Source: Nitriliruptoraceae bacterium
Lineage (GTDB): Bacteria > Actinomycetota > Nitriliruptoria > Nitriliruptorales > Nitriliruptoraceae
Direction: 5' to 3'
Assembly (NCBI GenBank): GCA_003554005.1
Contig: PWEU01000274.1
Coordinates: 1 to 5,144 of the forward strand
Length of the DNA: 5,144 nt
Shown here piece by piece: positions 1 to 5,144 of the stretch. Within the stretch, counting starts at the first letter, position 1. Each line of letters opens with the position of its first letter. A model generated the notes under the pieces. The model was not told the origin of the DNA, did no database searches, and worked only from the letters and a program-made list of their open reading frames with translations. The position numbers were made by a program, and so were the translations under genes.

Positions 1-258
1 GCGGACATCCCCGAGAACTTCCAGTTCGACATCCTCAACATCGGCGGCGACGGGTTCCCGATCGCCGGCACGGCATGGGTGTTCGTCTGGGAGTGCGGCT
101 ACGACGATGACACGGCTGCGCTGCTCAAGGACTTCTGGACCTGGGCCATCAGCGACGAGGGCGCTGCCATCGCGCAGGAGCTGAACTACGCCCCGATCGG
201 TGAGGGCCTGCGTCCCCGGATCCAGGAAGCCATCGACCGGATCAACATCGAGGGCTGA
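1..258 (+). CDS. pstS: PstS, phosphate-binding protein of the Pst ABC transporter (C-terminal 85 residues, 5' end outside window)
   Basis: This is the 3' end of an open frame in frame 1 that enters from the left edge and stops with TGA at 256-258. The visible 85 residues include FPIAGTAWVFVWECGY, then a helix-rich stretch (LLKDFWTWAISDEGAAIAQ) and a closing NYAPIGEGLRPRIQ segment. That order, a Thr/Trp strand, a 'last helix' with W and G, then a tyrosine-proline motif and a terminal helix, is typical of the C-terminal lobe of PstS-type substrate-binding proteins. The family is secreted (a lipoprotein in Gram-positives) and hands phosphate to the PstC/PstA channel; the signal peptide and most phosphate-binding residues lie outside the window. 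Its position directly before pstC supports the call strongly. The alternative, another periplasmic binding protein, is unlikely given pstCAB downstream. Confidence 0.87.
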   Translation, partial: ADIPENFQFDILNIGGDGFPIAGTAWVFVWECGYDDDTAALLKDFWTWAISDEGAAIAQELNYAPIGEGLRPRIQEAIDRINIEG

Positions 259-265
259 GGTCCTC

Positions 266-303
266 GCGGCTGGGACGGTGGGGCGACCCACCGTCCCAAC
301 CGC
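266..303 (+). promoter_or_regulatory. Intercistronic hairpin with GCGA tetraloop between pstS and pstC
   Basis: A perfect 12-bp inverted repeat pairs 271-282 (TGGGACGGTGGG) with 287-298 (CCCACCGTCCCA) around a 4-nt GCGA loop, which fits the GNRA tetraloop rule. After one C/A mismatch (270/299) four more pairs extend the stem (GCGG 266-269 with CCGC 300-303). It starts 8 nt after the pstS stop and ends before the pstC ribosome binding site. No T-tract follows, so it is not a classical intrinsic terminator. By analogy with other ABC transporter operons such as malE-malF, the inference is that it protects the 3' end of pstS mRNA, or causes partial termination, so that binding protein exceeds permease. 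Confidence 0.8.
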
Positions 304-321
304 ATGTTCAGATCCGTCCCG

Positions 322-335
322 AAGGAGGGGCCGTG
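322..335 (+). promoter_or_regulatory. Ribosome binding site and GTG start of pstC
   Basis: AAGGAGG at 322-328 is a near-perfect Shine-Dalgarno sequence, 4 nt before the GTG at 333-335. It decides the choice of a GTG start for pstC; no competing start in the same frame lies close by upstream with such a signal. Confidence 0.85.
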
Positions 336-1355
336 GCCACCGACACCGGTCAACGTCCAGCATCGGCGCCCAGTTCGCTTCGTTCGTCCGGGCCAAGCCG
401 GTACGCGGATCCGCTCTTCAGGGCGATCGCGTTCACGGCTGGCGCCAGCGTGCTGGTCATCCTCGGGCTGATGATCGGCACCACCACCCGGGACGCGCTC
501 CCGGTGTTCGAGTACCAGGGGCTGGTCAGCTTCTTCACCAGCGACGAGTGGCGTGCCGGATTCTCGCGGACCGAATTCACCGGCGAGTACGGCGCCTTCT
601 CCTTCATCTACGGCACCGTCGTGACCTCGTTGCTCGCGGTCGCCGTCGCGCTCCCGCTGGCTATCGCGGTCTCGCTCTACATCAACCGGCTCGCGCCGAA
701 GCGGCTCAAGCGCCCGCTGGCGTACACGGTCGAGCTGCTGGCGGCCATCCCCTCCGTGGTCTACGGCCTCTGGGGGTTGTTGTTCTTCGCGCCGACCTTC
801 ATCCGCCCGGTCATGGAACTGTTGAACCGGACCCTGGAGCCCGTACCGATCCTTGGAAGGCTCTTCGCTGGGCCTGTGTTCACCACCAGCTACTTCACCG
901 CCGGCATGGTGCTGGCGGTGATGATCCTGCCGATCATCACCGCGATCACCCGCGAGGTCATGGCCCAGGTCCCGCGCGACCAGGTCGATGCCGCCTACGG
1001 CATGGGCGCGACCGACTTCGAGGTCATGACCAAGGTCATCATCCGCACCTCGTTCCCGGGCATCGTCGGCGCGACCATGCTGGGGCTTGGCCGCGCCCTC
1101 GGGGAGACGATCGCCGTCGCGATGCTCGTCGGTGGGTCGCAGCGCTGGGGACTCAGCCTGTTCTTCGGTGGTGACTCGATGGCGGGCCACATCGCCAACA
1201 CGTTCCAGGACGCCGCGCCAGAGACGGTGTTGGCGCTGATCGCGGTCGGGGTGGGGCTGTTCGTGATCACCGTGATCGTCAACGTCCTCGCCCGGCTCCT
1301 CGTGTGGAGGATCGGGCGTGTCGCAGGAGACGCCGCGCTAAGACGACGACCCTGA
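333..1355 (+). CDS. pstC: PstC, phosphate ABC transporter permease subunit
   Basis: This 340-residue membrane protein pairs with PstA to form the phosphate channel in the cytoplasmic membrane. After a Ser/Pro/Arg-rich cytoplasmic tail (1-29) come about six hydrophobic segments near residues 30-50, 91-117, 131-152, 186-206, 246-268 and 298-322. The family loop that docks on the ATPase (EAA motif) is at about 207-247, with DAAYGMGATDFEVMTKV followed by a proline at 242. AAIPSVVYGLWGL (137-149) and ALGETIAVAMLVG (255-267) are hallmarks of PstC/PstA permeases. Residues 51-90, between the first two segments, form an outward loop, as is usual in PstC but shorter in PstA. Length and motifs are normal. 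The start is GTG at 333, chosen for its strong ribosome binding site. The 3' end overlaps the pstA frame. Phosphate starvation control would act at a promoter upstream of pstS, outside the window. Confidence 0.96.
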   Translation: MATDTGQRPASAPSSLRSSGPSRYADPLFRAIAFTAGASVLVILGLMIGTTTRDALPVFEYQGLVSFFTSDEWRAGFSRTEFTGEYGAFSFIYGTVVTSLLAVAVALPLAIAVSLYINRLAPKRLKRPLAYTVELLAAIPSVVYGLWGLLFFAPTFIRPVMELLNRTLEPVPILGRLFAGPVFTTSYFTAGMVLAVMILPIITAITREVMAQVPRDQVDAAYGMGATDFEVMTKVIIRTSFPGIVGATMLGLGRALGETIAVAMLVGGSQRWGLSLFFGGDSMAGHIANTFQDAAPETVLALIAVGVGLFVITVIVNVLARLLVWRIGRVAGDAALRRRP

Positions 1356-2233
1356 CGCCCGAGACCCCCCCGACCTTCCGCCCGCTCGGCGAGATCGACG
1401 CGCACACCCGTCGACGCAAGCGGCGCTCGCAGCTGTTCCGCTACGTACTGCTGGTCGCGATGGGGCTCTCCCTCTTCCCGTTGGTGCTGATCCTGTGGAC
1501 CGTGGTCAGCAACGGCATCGGCGCCTTCGGGGGGGAGTTCCTCACCCAGCCGGAGCCCCCGGCACGTCGCGAAGGAGGCGGCTACCTCAACGGCATCGTC
1601 GGCACTCTCTATATGGTCGGCATCGCCACCGTTCTGGCGGTTCCGCTCGGCGTCCTCGCTGCGGTCTACCTGGTCGAGTACGGCCGAGGCTGGTTCGCTG
1701 GCACCGTCCGGTTCTTCACCGACGTGATGACGGGTGTCCCGAGCGTGTTCGTCGGGTTGTTCGTCTACGCGGCCCTGGTCAGACAATTCTCCTTCGGGAC
1801 CATCATGGGCGCGGTCGGGTTGGCGATCATGATGCTGCCCATCGTGGTCCGCTCGTCCGAGGAGATGCTCAAGCTCGTTCCCGAGGACCAGCGCGCGGCC
1901 TCCGCGGGTCTGGGGGCCCGCAAGTGGCAGACCATCACCAAGGTGGTGCTACCCACTGCCGGCCCCGGGATCGTGACCGGATCGATGCTCGCCGTGGCCC
2001 GCGCCGCCGGGGAGACCGCCGTCCTGCTGCTGACCGCGCTCGGGTCGTTGCAGGTCGTGACCGCCTTCTCCGGGGTCGCCCAGTCCTCCATCACTCTGCT
2101 GATCTACCAAGGAGCCAAGCAGCCCTTCGACCCCGGGAAGGAGCGTGCCTGGGCGGGTGCGATGCTCCTGATGGGGATCGTCTTCCTCCTGCCCTTCACC
2201 GCCCGCTGGATCACCGCTCGTCGCACGCGCTGA
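1304..2233 (+). CDS. pstA: PstA, phosphate ABC transporter permease subunit (start codon uncertain)
   Basis: PstA is the second permease half of the phosphate channel. Numbering from the GTG at 1304 (309 aa), a basic N-terminal tail (RRRKRR, 36-41) precedes hydrophobic segments near 46-68, 97-123, 138-160, 164-182, 225-248 and 283-300. Typical family motifs are GYLNGIVGTLYMVG (93-106), TGVPSVFVGLFVY (143-155), the EAA loop RAASAGLGARKWQTITKVVLP (in 197-217) and ARAAGETAVLLLTA (232-245). The body is intact and the stop is TGA at 2231-2233. The 5' end is odd. The only standard start in this frame before the first membrane segment is GTG 1304, which has no Shine-Dalgarno sequence, overlaps pstC by 52 nt and adds an Arg-rich leader (CRRRRRAK) that reads like an out-of-frame artefact. 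ACG at 1343 (giving TTTLTPETPP) may be the real or ancestral start. A GTG at 1318 with a good ribosome binding site is in the wrong frame. Confidence 0.93.
   Translation: MEDRACRRRRRAKTTTLTPETPPTFRPLGEIDAHTRRRKRRSQLFRYVLLVAMGLSLFPLVLILWTVVSNGIGAFGGEFLTQPEPPARREGGGYLNGIVGTLYMVGIATVLAVPLGVLAAVYLVEYGRGWFAGTVRFFTDVMTGVPSVFVGLFVYAALVRQFSFGTIMGAVGLAIMMLPIVVRSSEEMLKLVPEDQRAASAGLGARKWQTITKVVLPTAGPGIVTGSMLAVARAAGETAVLLLTALGSLQVVTAFSGVAQSSITLLIYQGAKQPFDPGKERAWAGAMLLMGIVFLLPFTARWITARRTR
1306..1341 (+). other. Seven-codon ORF with good ribosome binding site at the pstC/pstA junction (possible frameshifted true start of pstA)
   Basis: GGAGG at 1306-1310 lies 7 nt before a GTG at 1318-1320, an ideal arrangement for the start of pstA inside the pstC end. 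This frame encodes only MSQETPR and stops at TAA 1339-1341. A +1 shift at the stop would join it to the pstA frame as MSQETPR-KTTTLTPETP, a plausible PstA N-terminus of about 304 residues in total. It could reflect a sequencing or assembly indel, a genuine mutation, a short coupling peptide, or ribosomal frameshifting; the sequence alone does not decide. A second purine-rich AGGAG (1325-1329) lies inside it. Confidence 0.35.
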
Positions 2234-2253
2234 CCGCTCCCACTCCTGCACTC

Positions 2254-2269
2254 AAGAGGTCCCACCATG
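2254..2269 (+). promoter_or_regulatory. Ribosome binding site and ATG start of pstB
   Basis: AAGAGG at 2254-2259 is 7 nt before the ATG at 2267. It supports the long form of PstB with its low-complexity N-terminal tail, rather than an internal GTG at 2390 that would give a protein closer to the family core. Confidence 0.7.
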
Positions 2270-3154
2270 GTCGACAACACCCAGGCGCAAGCTGCGCCTA
2301 CAGCAGCGCCCGCGCAGACCGGGCAGACGAACACAGCGCCGGAGTTCACCCCGCGGCACACCACGGTCCCACGCGAGGTCGGCGAAGCCGTGTTCGACGT
2401 GGAGACCGTCTCCGTCGCCTACGGCGGCGCGCCGGCGCTCAAGGAGGTGTCGATGCGCATCCCCAAGGGGGAGATCACCGCGCTGATCGGTCCCTCGGGC
2501 TGCGGGAAGTCCACGATGCTGCGCTGCCTCAACCGGATGAACGACCTGATCGACGGCGCGTCGGTCTCCGGCAGGATCACCTACCACGGTGAGGACATCT
2601 ACGCCGAGGACGTCGATCCGGCCGAGGTCCGCCGTCGCATCGGGATGGTCTTCCAGAAGCCGAACCCGTTCGCGATGTCGATCTACGACAACGTGGCCTT
2701 CGGGCCGAAGCTCCACGGCATGAAGTCCAACCTCGACGACCGGGTCGAGAAGGCGTTGCGCGGGGCGGCGCTCTGGGACGAGGTCAAGGACAAGCTCAAC
2801 GACCAAGGCCACGCCCTGTCCGGTGGTCAGCAGCAGCGCCTGTGTATCGCCCGTGCGATCGCGCTGGAGCCCGACGTGATCCTCATGGACGAGCCGGCGT
2901 CGGCGCTGGATCCGATCTCCACCCTGGCGATCGAGGACCTGATGCGCAAGCTGCGGGGCCAGTACTCGATCGTGATCGTGACCCACAACATGCAGCAGGC
3001 GGCCCGCATCTCCGACCGCACGGCGTTCTTCACCGTCGATATGGAGCAGGGGGTCCGGGTCGGCGAGTTGGTCGAGTACGACCTGACCGAGACCGTGTTC
3101 ACGAATGCCTCGGACCAGCGGACGGAGTCCTACATCACCGGACGCTTCGGCTGA
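2267..3154 (+). CDS. pstB: PstB, phosphate ABC transporter ATP-binding protein
   Basis: PstB is the cytoplasmic ATPase that drives phosphate import through PstC/PstA. All nucleotide-binding motifs are present: A-loop tyrosine at 52, Walker A GPSGCGKST (75-83), Q-loop Gln130 in MVFQKPNPFAMSIYDNVAFG, ABC signature LSGGQQQR (184-191), Walker B VILMDEP (204-210) with catalytic Glu209, D-loop SALD (212-215) and switch His240 in VTHNMQQAARISD. The FQKPNPF...SIYDNVAFG segment and the LSGGQQQRLCIARAIA form are specific to PstB among ABC ATPases. The 295 residues exceed the usual 250-260 because of about 38 extra N-terminal residues rich in Ala, Thr, Gln and Pro. The gene begins 33 nt after the pstA stop and closes the operon. 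phoU, often next in pst operons, is absent here. Confidence 0.98.
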   Translation: MVDNTQAQAAPTAAPAQTGQTNTAPEFTPRHTTVPREVGEAVFDVETVSVAYGGAPALKEVSMRIPKGEITALIGPSGCGKSTMLRCLNRMNDLIDGASVSGRITYHGEDIYAEDVDPAEVRRRIGMVFQKPNPFAMSIYDNVAFGPKLHGMKSNLDDRVEKALRGAALWDEVKDKLNDQGHALSGGQQQRLCIARAIALEPDVILMDEPASALDPISTLAIEDLMRKLRGQYSIVIVTHNMQQAARISDRTAFFTVDMEQGVRVGELVEYDLTETVFTNASDQRTESYITGRFG

Positions 3155-3190
3155 TCGGCCGGTTCGGCGCGTTGGCGGCGAGCCCTACCG

Positions 3191-3235
3191 GGGGCGCCCG
3201 GGACGGGTCACTCGGCGGGGGACGACGCCCCGGGC
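3191..3235. terminator. Possible bidirectional terminator region between convergent pstB and ligase genes
   Basis: The 81-nt gap between the two stop codons is very GC-rich and holds an inverted repeat, GCCCGGG (3196-3202) with CCCGGGC (3229-3235), loop 26 nt. An alternative pairing is GGGGCG (3191-3196) with CGCCCC (3226-3231). The right arm abuts the ligase stop codon. There is no T-tract on either strand and the loop is long, so this is weak evidence; such repeats arise easily by chance at this G+C content. Convergent genes do need transcription ends here. Confidence 0.3.
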
Positions 3236-4801
3236 TCAGCCCATCGCGGGCAGCCTGCTCCCGGTGTGGACCGCCCTGACCGTGGCCAAGGTGTCCACGT
3301 CCTGCGCCAGCTTGTCCGGCCGGTATCCGCGCACCCGGGCGAACCGCAGCGACACCCCGCCCGGGTACCGGCTCGAGCGCACGACCCCGTCCAGCGCGAT
3401 CTCCACCACCAGCTCCGGCCGGACGTGCACGACGTGCCCCTCGCGCCGGGTCTCGCGGGCCAGCAGGGCCTCGGTCTGCCAGGCGAGCACCTCGTCGGTC
3501 AGCCCCTTGAAGGTCTTGCCGAGCAGCACGAAGCCGTCGGCGTCGGCCACCTCGGTGTCGGAGCCCTCCACCCGGGCGCCGAGGTGGAGGTTGGACAGCC
3601 AGCCGCGCCGCCGGCCCGATCCCCACTCGGCGGCGAGCACGACCAGGTCCAGGGTGTGCACGGGTTTGACCTTGCGCCAGCTCGCGCCCCGTCGGCCCGC
3701 CGCGTAGGGGTCGTCGAGGGCCTTGACGATCACCCCCTCGTGGCCGGCGGTGAGCACCTCACGGGTGAAGTCCAGGGCGACGTCGAGGTGGTCGGTCACG
3801 ACCCCGTCGGCGCGCAAGGCTTCGGGCACGACGTGGTGGAGCGCTGCCCGGCGGGTGGCCAGCGGCTCGTCGAGCAGGTCGACCCCGTCGAGGTGCAGGA
3901 CGTCGAACGCGCGGAGCTCGACCGGGATCTCACGCTGGACGCGGGTGAGGTCGCGGCCGATGCGTTGCATGGTCTCCTGGAAGGGCCGAGGTCGCCCGTC
4001 GGTGTCGAAGGCCACCACCTCACCGTCGAGCACGACGCGGTTCGTCGGCAGCGACCGTGCGGTGGCGACGATCTCCGGGAGTCGTTCGGTGACGTCCTGA
4101 CCGGTCCGGGTGAACAGGCGCACGTCACAGCCGTCGCGGTGGACCTGGAGGCGCGCGCCGTCGAGCTTGGTCTCCACCAAGGCCGGCGTCTGCCCGGCCA
4201 GGGCCTCGGCGAGGTCCGCTGCGGTCGTCGCCAGCATGGGGTCGACGGGGACGCCGACCACCAGTCCCACCGCGGCGAGCGCGTCCTGCCCGCCGGTCAG
4301 GGCCAGCTCGGCGGTGCGGGCGAGATCGCCGTTGCGCATGGCGGCGCGGCGGACGGCGCGTTCGGGCACGGCGGCGGCCTGGGCGACGGACGGGAGCAGG
4401 ACGCCTGCCAACGCACCCTGTCGGAGCTCCCTGAGCACCAGCCTGACCAGCCACGCCTGCTCCTCGGGGCGCGCCCGCCCGAGGAGATCGGCCCAGGCCG
4501 CCAGCCGTGCGGTGCGGGAGCCTGAGCCTGCGGGGGTGTCCTCGATCCGCTGCAGGGCATGGTCGACATCGGTGAGCGTGAGCATGGCGTGCTCCGCCGG
4601 CGACGCTGCGACCGAGCGGATCGCCGACGGTCCGAGACCGAGGCGGTGTTGGCGAGGCTCTCCGGCCAGGAACCTGACGCCCACCACCACGTCGTCGGGT
4701 GGGAGCCGTGACATGAGCGCCGCCAGCAGGTCGATCTTCCCACGCCGAGAGGACGTGGTCGCCACCTTCTCTGAGGTCCGAACGAGGTCCTGCAGCAGCA
4801 T
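3236..4801 (-). CDS. lig: ATP-dependent DNA ligase, LigB-like (family I, three-domain form)
   Basis: The enzyme seals nicks in DNA by ATP-dependent adenylation of a lysine, transfer of AMP to the 5' phosphate and phosphodiester formation. The 521 residues show the order of archaeal/actinobacterial ligases: a helical DNA-binding N-domain (about 1-170), an adenylation domain (about 185-385) and an OB-fold domain (about 388-515). Nucleotidyltransferase motifs are intact: motif I ETKLDGAR with catalytic Lys212, motif III LDGEVVAFD (258-266), motif IIIa RAFDVLHLDG (297-306), motif IV EGVIVK (355-360), motif V SWRKVKP (374-380) and motif VI RFARVRGYRPDK (486-497). No polymerase or nuclease domain is fused, unlike the LigD end-joining enzyme. 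Length is close to that of mycobacterial LigB, a nonessential enzyme; the essential replicative ligase in bacteria is NAD-dependent LigA. The ATG start at 4801 is supported by a ribosome binding site. The gene probably follows the upstream phosphatase in one transcript. Confidence 0.96.
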   Translation of the reverse strand: MLLQDLVRTSEKVATTSSRRGKIDLLAALMSRLPPDDVVVGVRFLAGEPRQHRLGLGPSAIRSVAASPAEHAMLTLTDVDHALQRIEDTPAGSGSRTARLAAWADLLGRARPEEQAWLVRLVLRELRQGALAGVLLPSVAQAAAVPERAVRRAAMRNGDLARTAELALTGGQDALAAVGLVVGVPVDPMLATTAADLAEALAGQTPALVETKLDGARLQVHRDGCDVRLFTRTGQDVTERLPEIVATARSLPTNRVVLDGEVVAFDTDGRPRPFQETMQRIGRDLTRVQREIPVELRAFDVLHLDGVDLLDEPLATRRAALHHVVPEALRADGVVTDHLDVALDFTREVLTAGHEGVIVKALDDPYAAGRRGASWRKVKPVHTLDLVVLAAEWGSGRRRGWLSNLHLGARVEGSDTEVADADGFVLLGKTFKGLTDEVLAWQTEALLARETRREGHVVHVRPELVVEIALDGVVRSSRYPGGVSLRFARVRGYRPDKLAQDVDTLATVRAVHTGSRLPAMG

Positions 4802-4811
4802 CGCGACCTCC
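4799..4811 (-). promoter_or_regulatory. Ribosome binding site and ATG start of the ligase
   Basis: On the minus strand GGAGGT (4811 to 4806) lies 4 nt before the ATG at 4801-4799, fixing the ligase start. The same bases form part of the 3' arm of a predicted hairpin (4808-4839). Confidence 0.8.
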
Positions 4812-4839
4812 GAGCCTGGGGTACGGACGAGGTTCGGAG
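4808..4839 (-). promoter_or_regulatory. Possible hairpin covering the ligase ribosome binding site
   Basis: On the minus-strand transcript the ten bases 4839-4830 (CTCCGAACCT) can pair with 4817-4808 (AGGCTCGGAG), with one A/C mismatch and a 12-nt loop. The 3' arm includes GGAG of the ligase Shine-Dalgarno sequence. The structure begins just after the stop codon of the upstream gene. It could limit ligase translation unless opened by coupling to the upstream gene, or simply be chance pairing in GC-rich DNA. Confidence 0.4.
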
Positions 4840-4840
4840 C

Positions 4841-5144
4841 TCAGCGTGCCCGGTGCATCGTCACCTCGATGGCGTCCAGCTCCGGCAGGACCGCCGCACG
4901 CAGGGTGTGGTCGAACCGGTCCACCTCGATGCAGCGGGCGAGGTCCTCCGGTGGCGCCCACGCGGGGCCGCCGGGCACGAAGTTCCGACCGGCATCGGAG
5001 GTTGGGACCCGCTCGAGGTAGGGCCGCGGGTCCGGTTCCTCACCACGCAGCTGCGCGGCGATCAGTTCCGCGGCGGCGAGGTCCTCGTCACCGTCACGTC
5101 CCTGGGAGGCGCCGGTGATGACGAAGGTGATCCGGTCCGGCGCC
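4841..5144 (-). CDS. comB: Probable 2-phosphosulfolactate phosphatase, ComB family (C-terminal 100 residues, 5' end outside window)
   Basis: An uninterrupted minus-strand frame enters from the right edge and stops with TGA at 4843-4841, giving 100 visible residues. The segment reads ITFVITGASQGRDGDEDLAA, then AAELIAAQLRGEEPDP, a PYLERV segment, and near the end EDLARCIEVDRFDHTLRA. The pattern of a TG loop followed by an acidic GDEDLA helix, a 'YL.RV' segment and a late 'DL..C...DRF' motif is what I recall for the C-terminal half of ComB-like phosphatases (2-phospho-3-sulfolactate to sulfolactate). These act in coenzyme M synthesis in methanogens; in bacteria the role is less clear, perhaps sulfolactate metabolism. 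The call rests on motif memory, not a search, and the N-terminal half is missing. A haloacid-type or unrelated hydrolase is the alternative. It ends 39 nt before the ligase start on the same strand, suggesting one transcript. Confidence 0.6.
   Translation of the reverse strand, partial: APDRITFVITGASQGRDGDEDLAAAELIAAQLRGEEPDPRPYLERVPTSDAGRNFVPGGPAWAPPEDLARCIEVDRFDHTLRAAVLPELDAIEVTMHRAR

Noticed and set aside
200..1174. Plus-strand 324-residue frame overlapping pstC
   Set aside because: Out-of-frame shadow of pstC, rich in Arg, His and Gly, with no recognisable domain or membrane segments.
186..1190. Long minus-strand open frame opposite pstS/pstC
   Set aside because: It is antisense to clear pstC coding sequence, has a low-complexity composition rich in Arg, Asp, Gly and Glu, and is a product of the high G+C codon bias.
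1495..2592. Plus-strand 365-residue frame across pstA and pstB
   Set aside because: Spans two well-supported genes in another frame; Arg/Gly/His-rich composition and no family motifs.
2252..2986. Minus-strand 244-residue frame opposite pstB
   Set aside because: Antisense shadow of PstB, whose complete ABC motifs leave no doubt about the coding strand.
3266..4525. Plus-strand 419-residue frame opposite the ligase
   Set aside because: Mirror of the ligase gene, which has all six nucleotidyltransferase motifs; the plus-strand product is a His/Gly/Val-rich shadow.
4110..5021. Plus-strand 303-residue frame and minus-strand 278-residue frame (4125-4961) bridging ligase and phosphatase
   Set aside because: Ser/Ala/Arg-rich or Gly/Arg/Pro-rich translations crossing the gene boundary; they conflict with the better supported minus-strand frames.
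1..5144. A novel defence, mobile or biosynthetic system
   Set aside because: I saw no direct-repeat array, transposase, integrase, attachment site, tRNA or unfamiliar gene cluster; all genes with good support belong to known families.

Overview
The window is high-GC DNA (roughly two thirds G+C by eye, with strong third-position G/C bias). It looks like an actinobacterial chromosome: the codon use, the GTG starts, the compact pst operon and the LigB-type ATP-dependent ligase all fit. I cannot place it below phylum level from sequence alone.

Positions 1-3154, plus strand: the high-affinity phosphate uptake operon pstS-pstC-pstA-pstB. Only the last 85 codons of pstS (phosphate-binding protein) are present. 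It is followed by a 74-nt gap with a strong GNRA-capped hairpin, then pstC and pstA (the two permease subunits, whose reading frames overlap) and pstB (the ATPase). PstS captures phosphate outside the membrane, PstC and PstA form the channel, and PstB powers transport by ATP hydrolysis. No phoU gene follows pstB.

Positions 3155-3235: an 81-nt convergent intergenic region with GC-rich inverted repeats that may end transcription from both sides.

Positions 3236-5144, minus strand: an ATP-dependent DNA ligase (complete, 521 aa) and, 39 nt upstream of it, the 3' end of a probable 2-phosphosulfolactate phosphatase (ComB family) that runs off the right edge. The two may be co-transcribed. The short spacer between them can fold into a hairpin that covers the ligase ribosome binding site.

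The gene content is ordinary housekeeping and nutrient transport. I found no new system, mobile element, CRISPR array or RNA gene. The best points for a second look are the abnormal start region of pstA (a good ribosome binding site and GTG lead into an immediate stop in the wrong frame) and the pstS-pstC hairpin.
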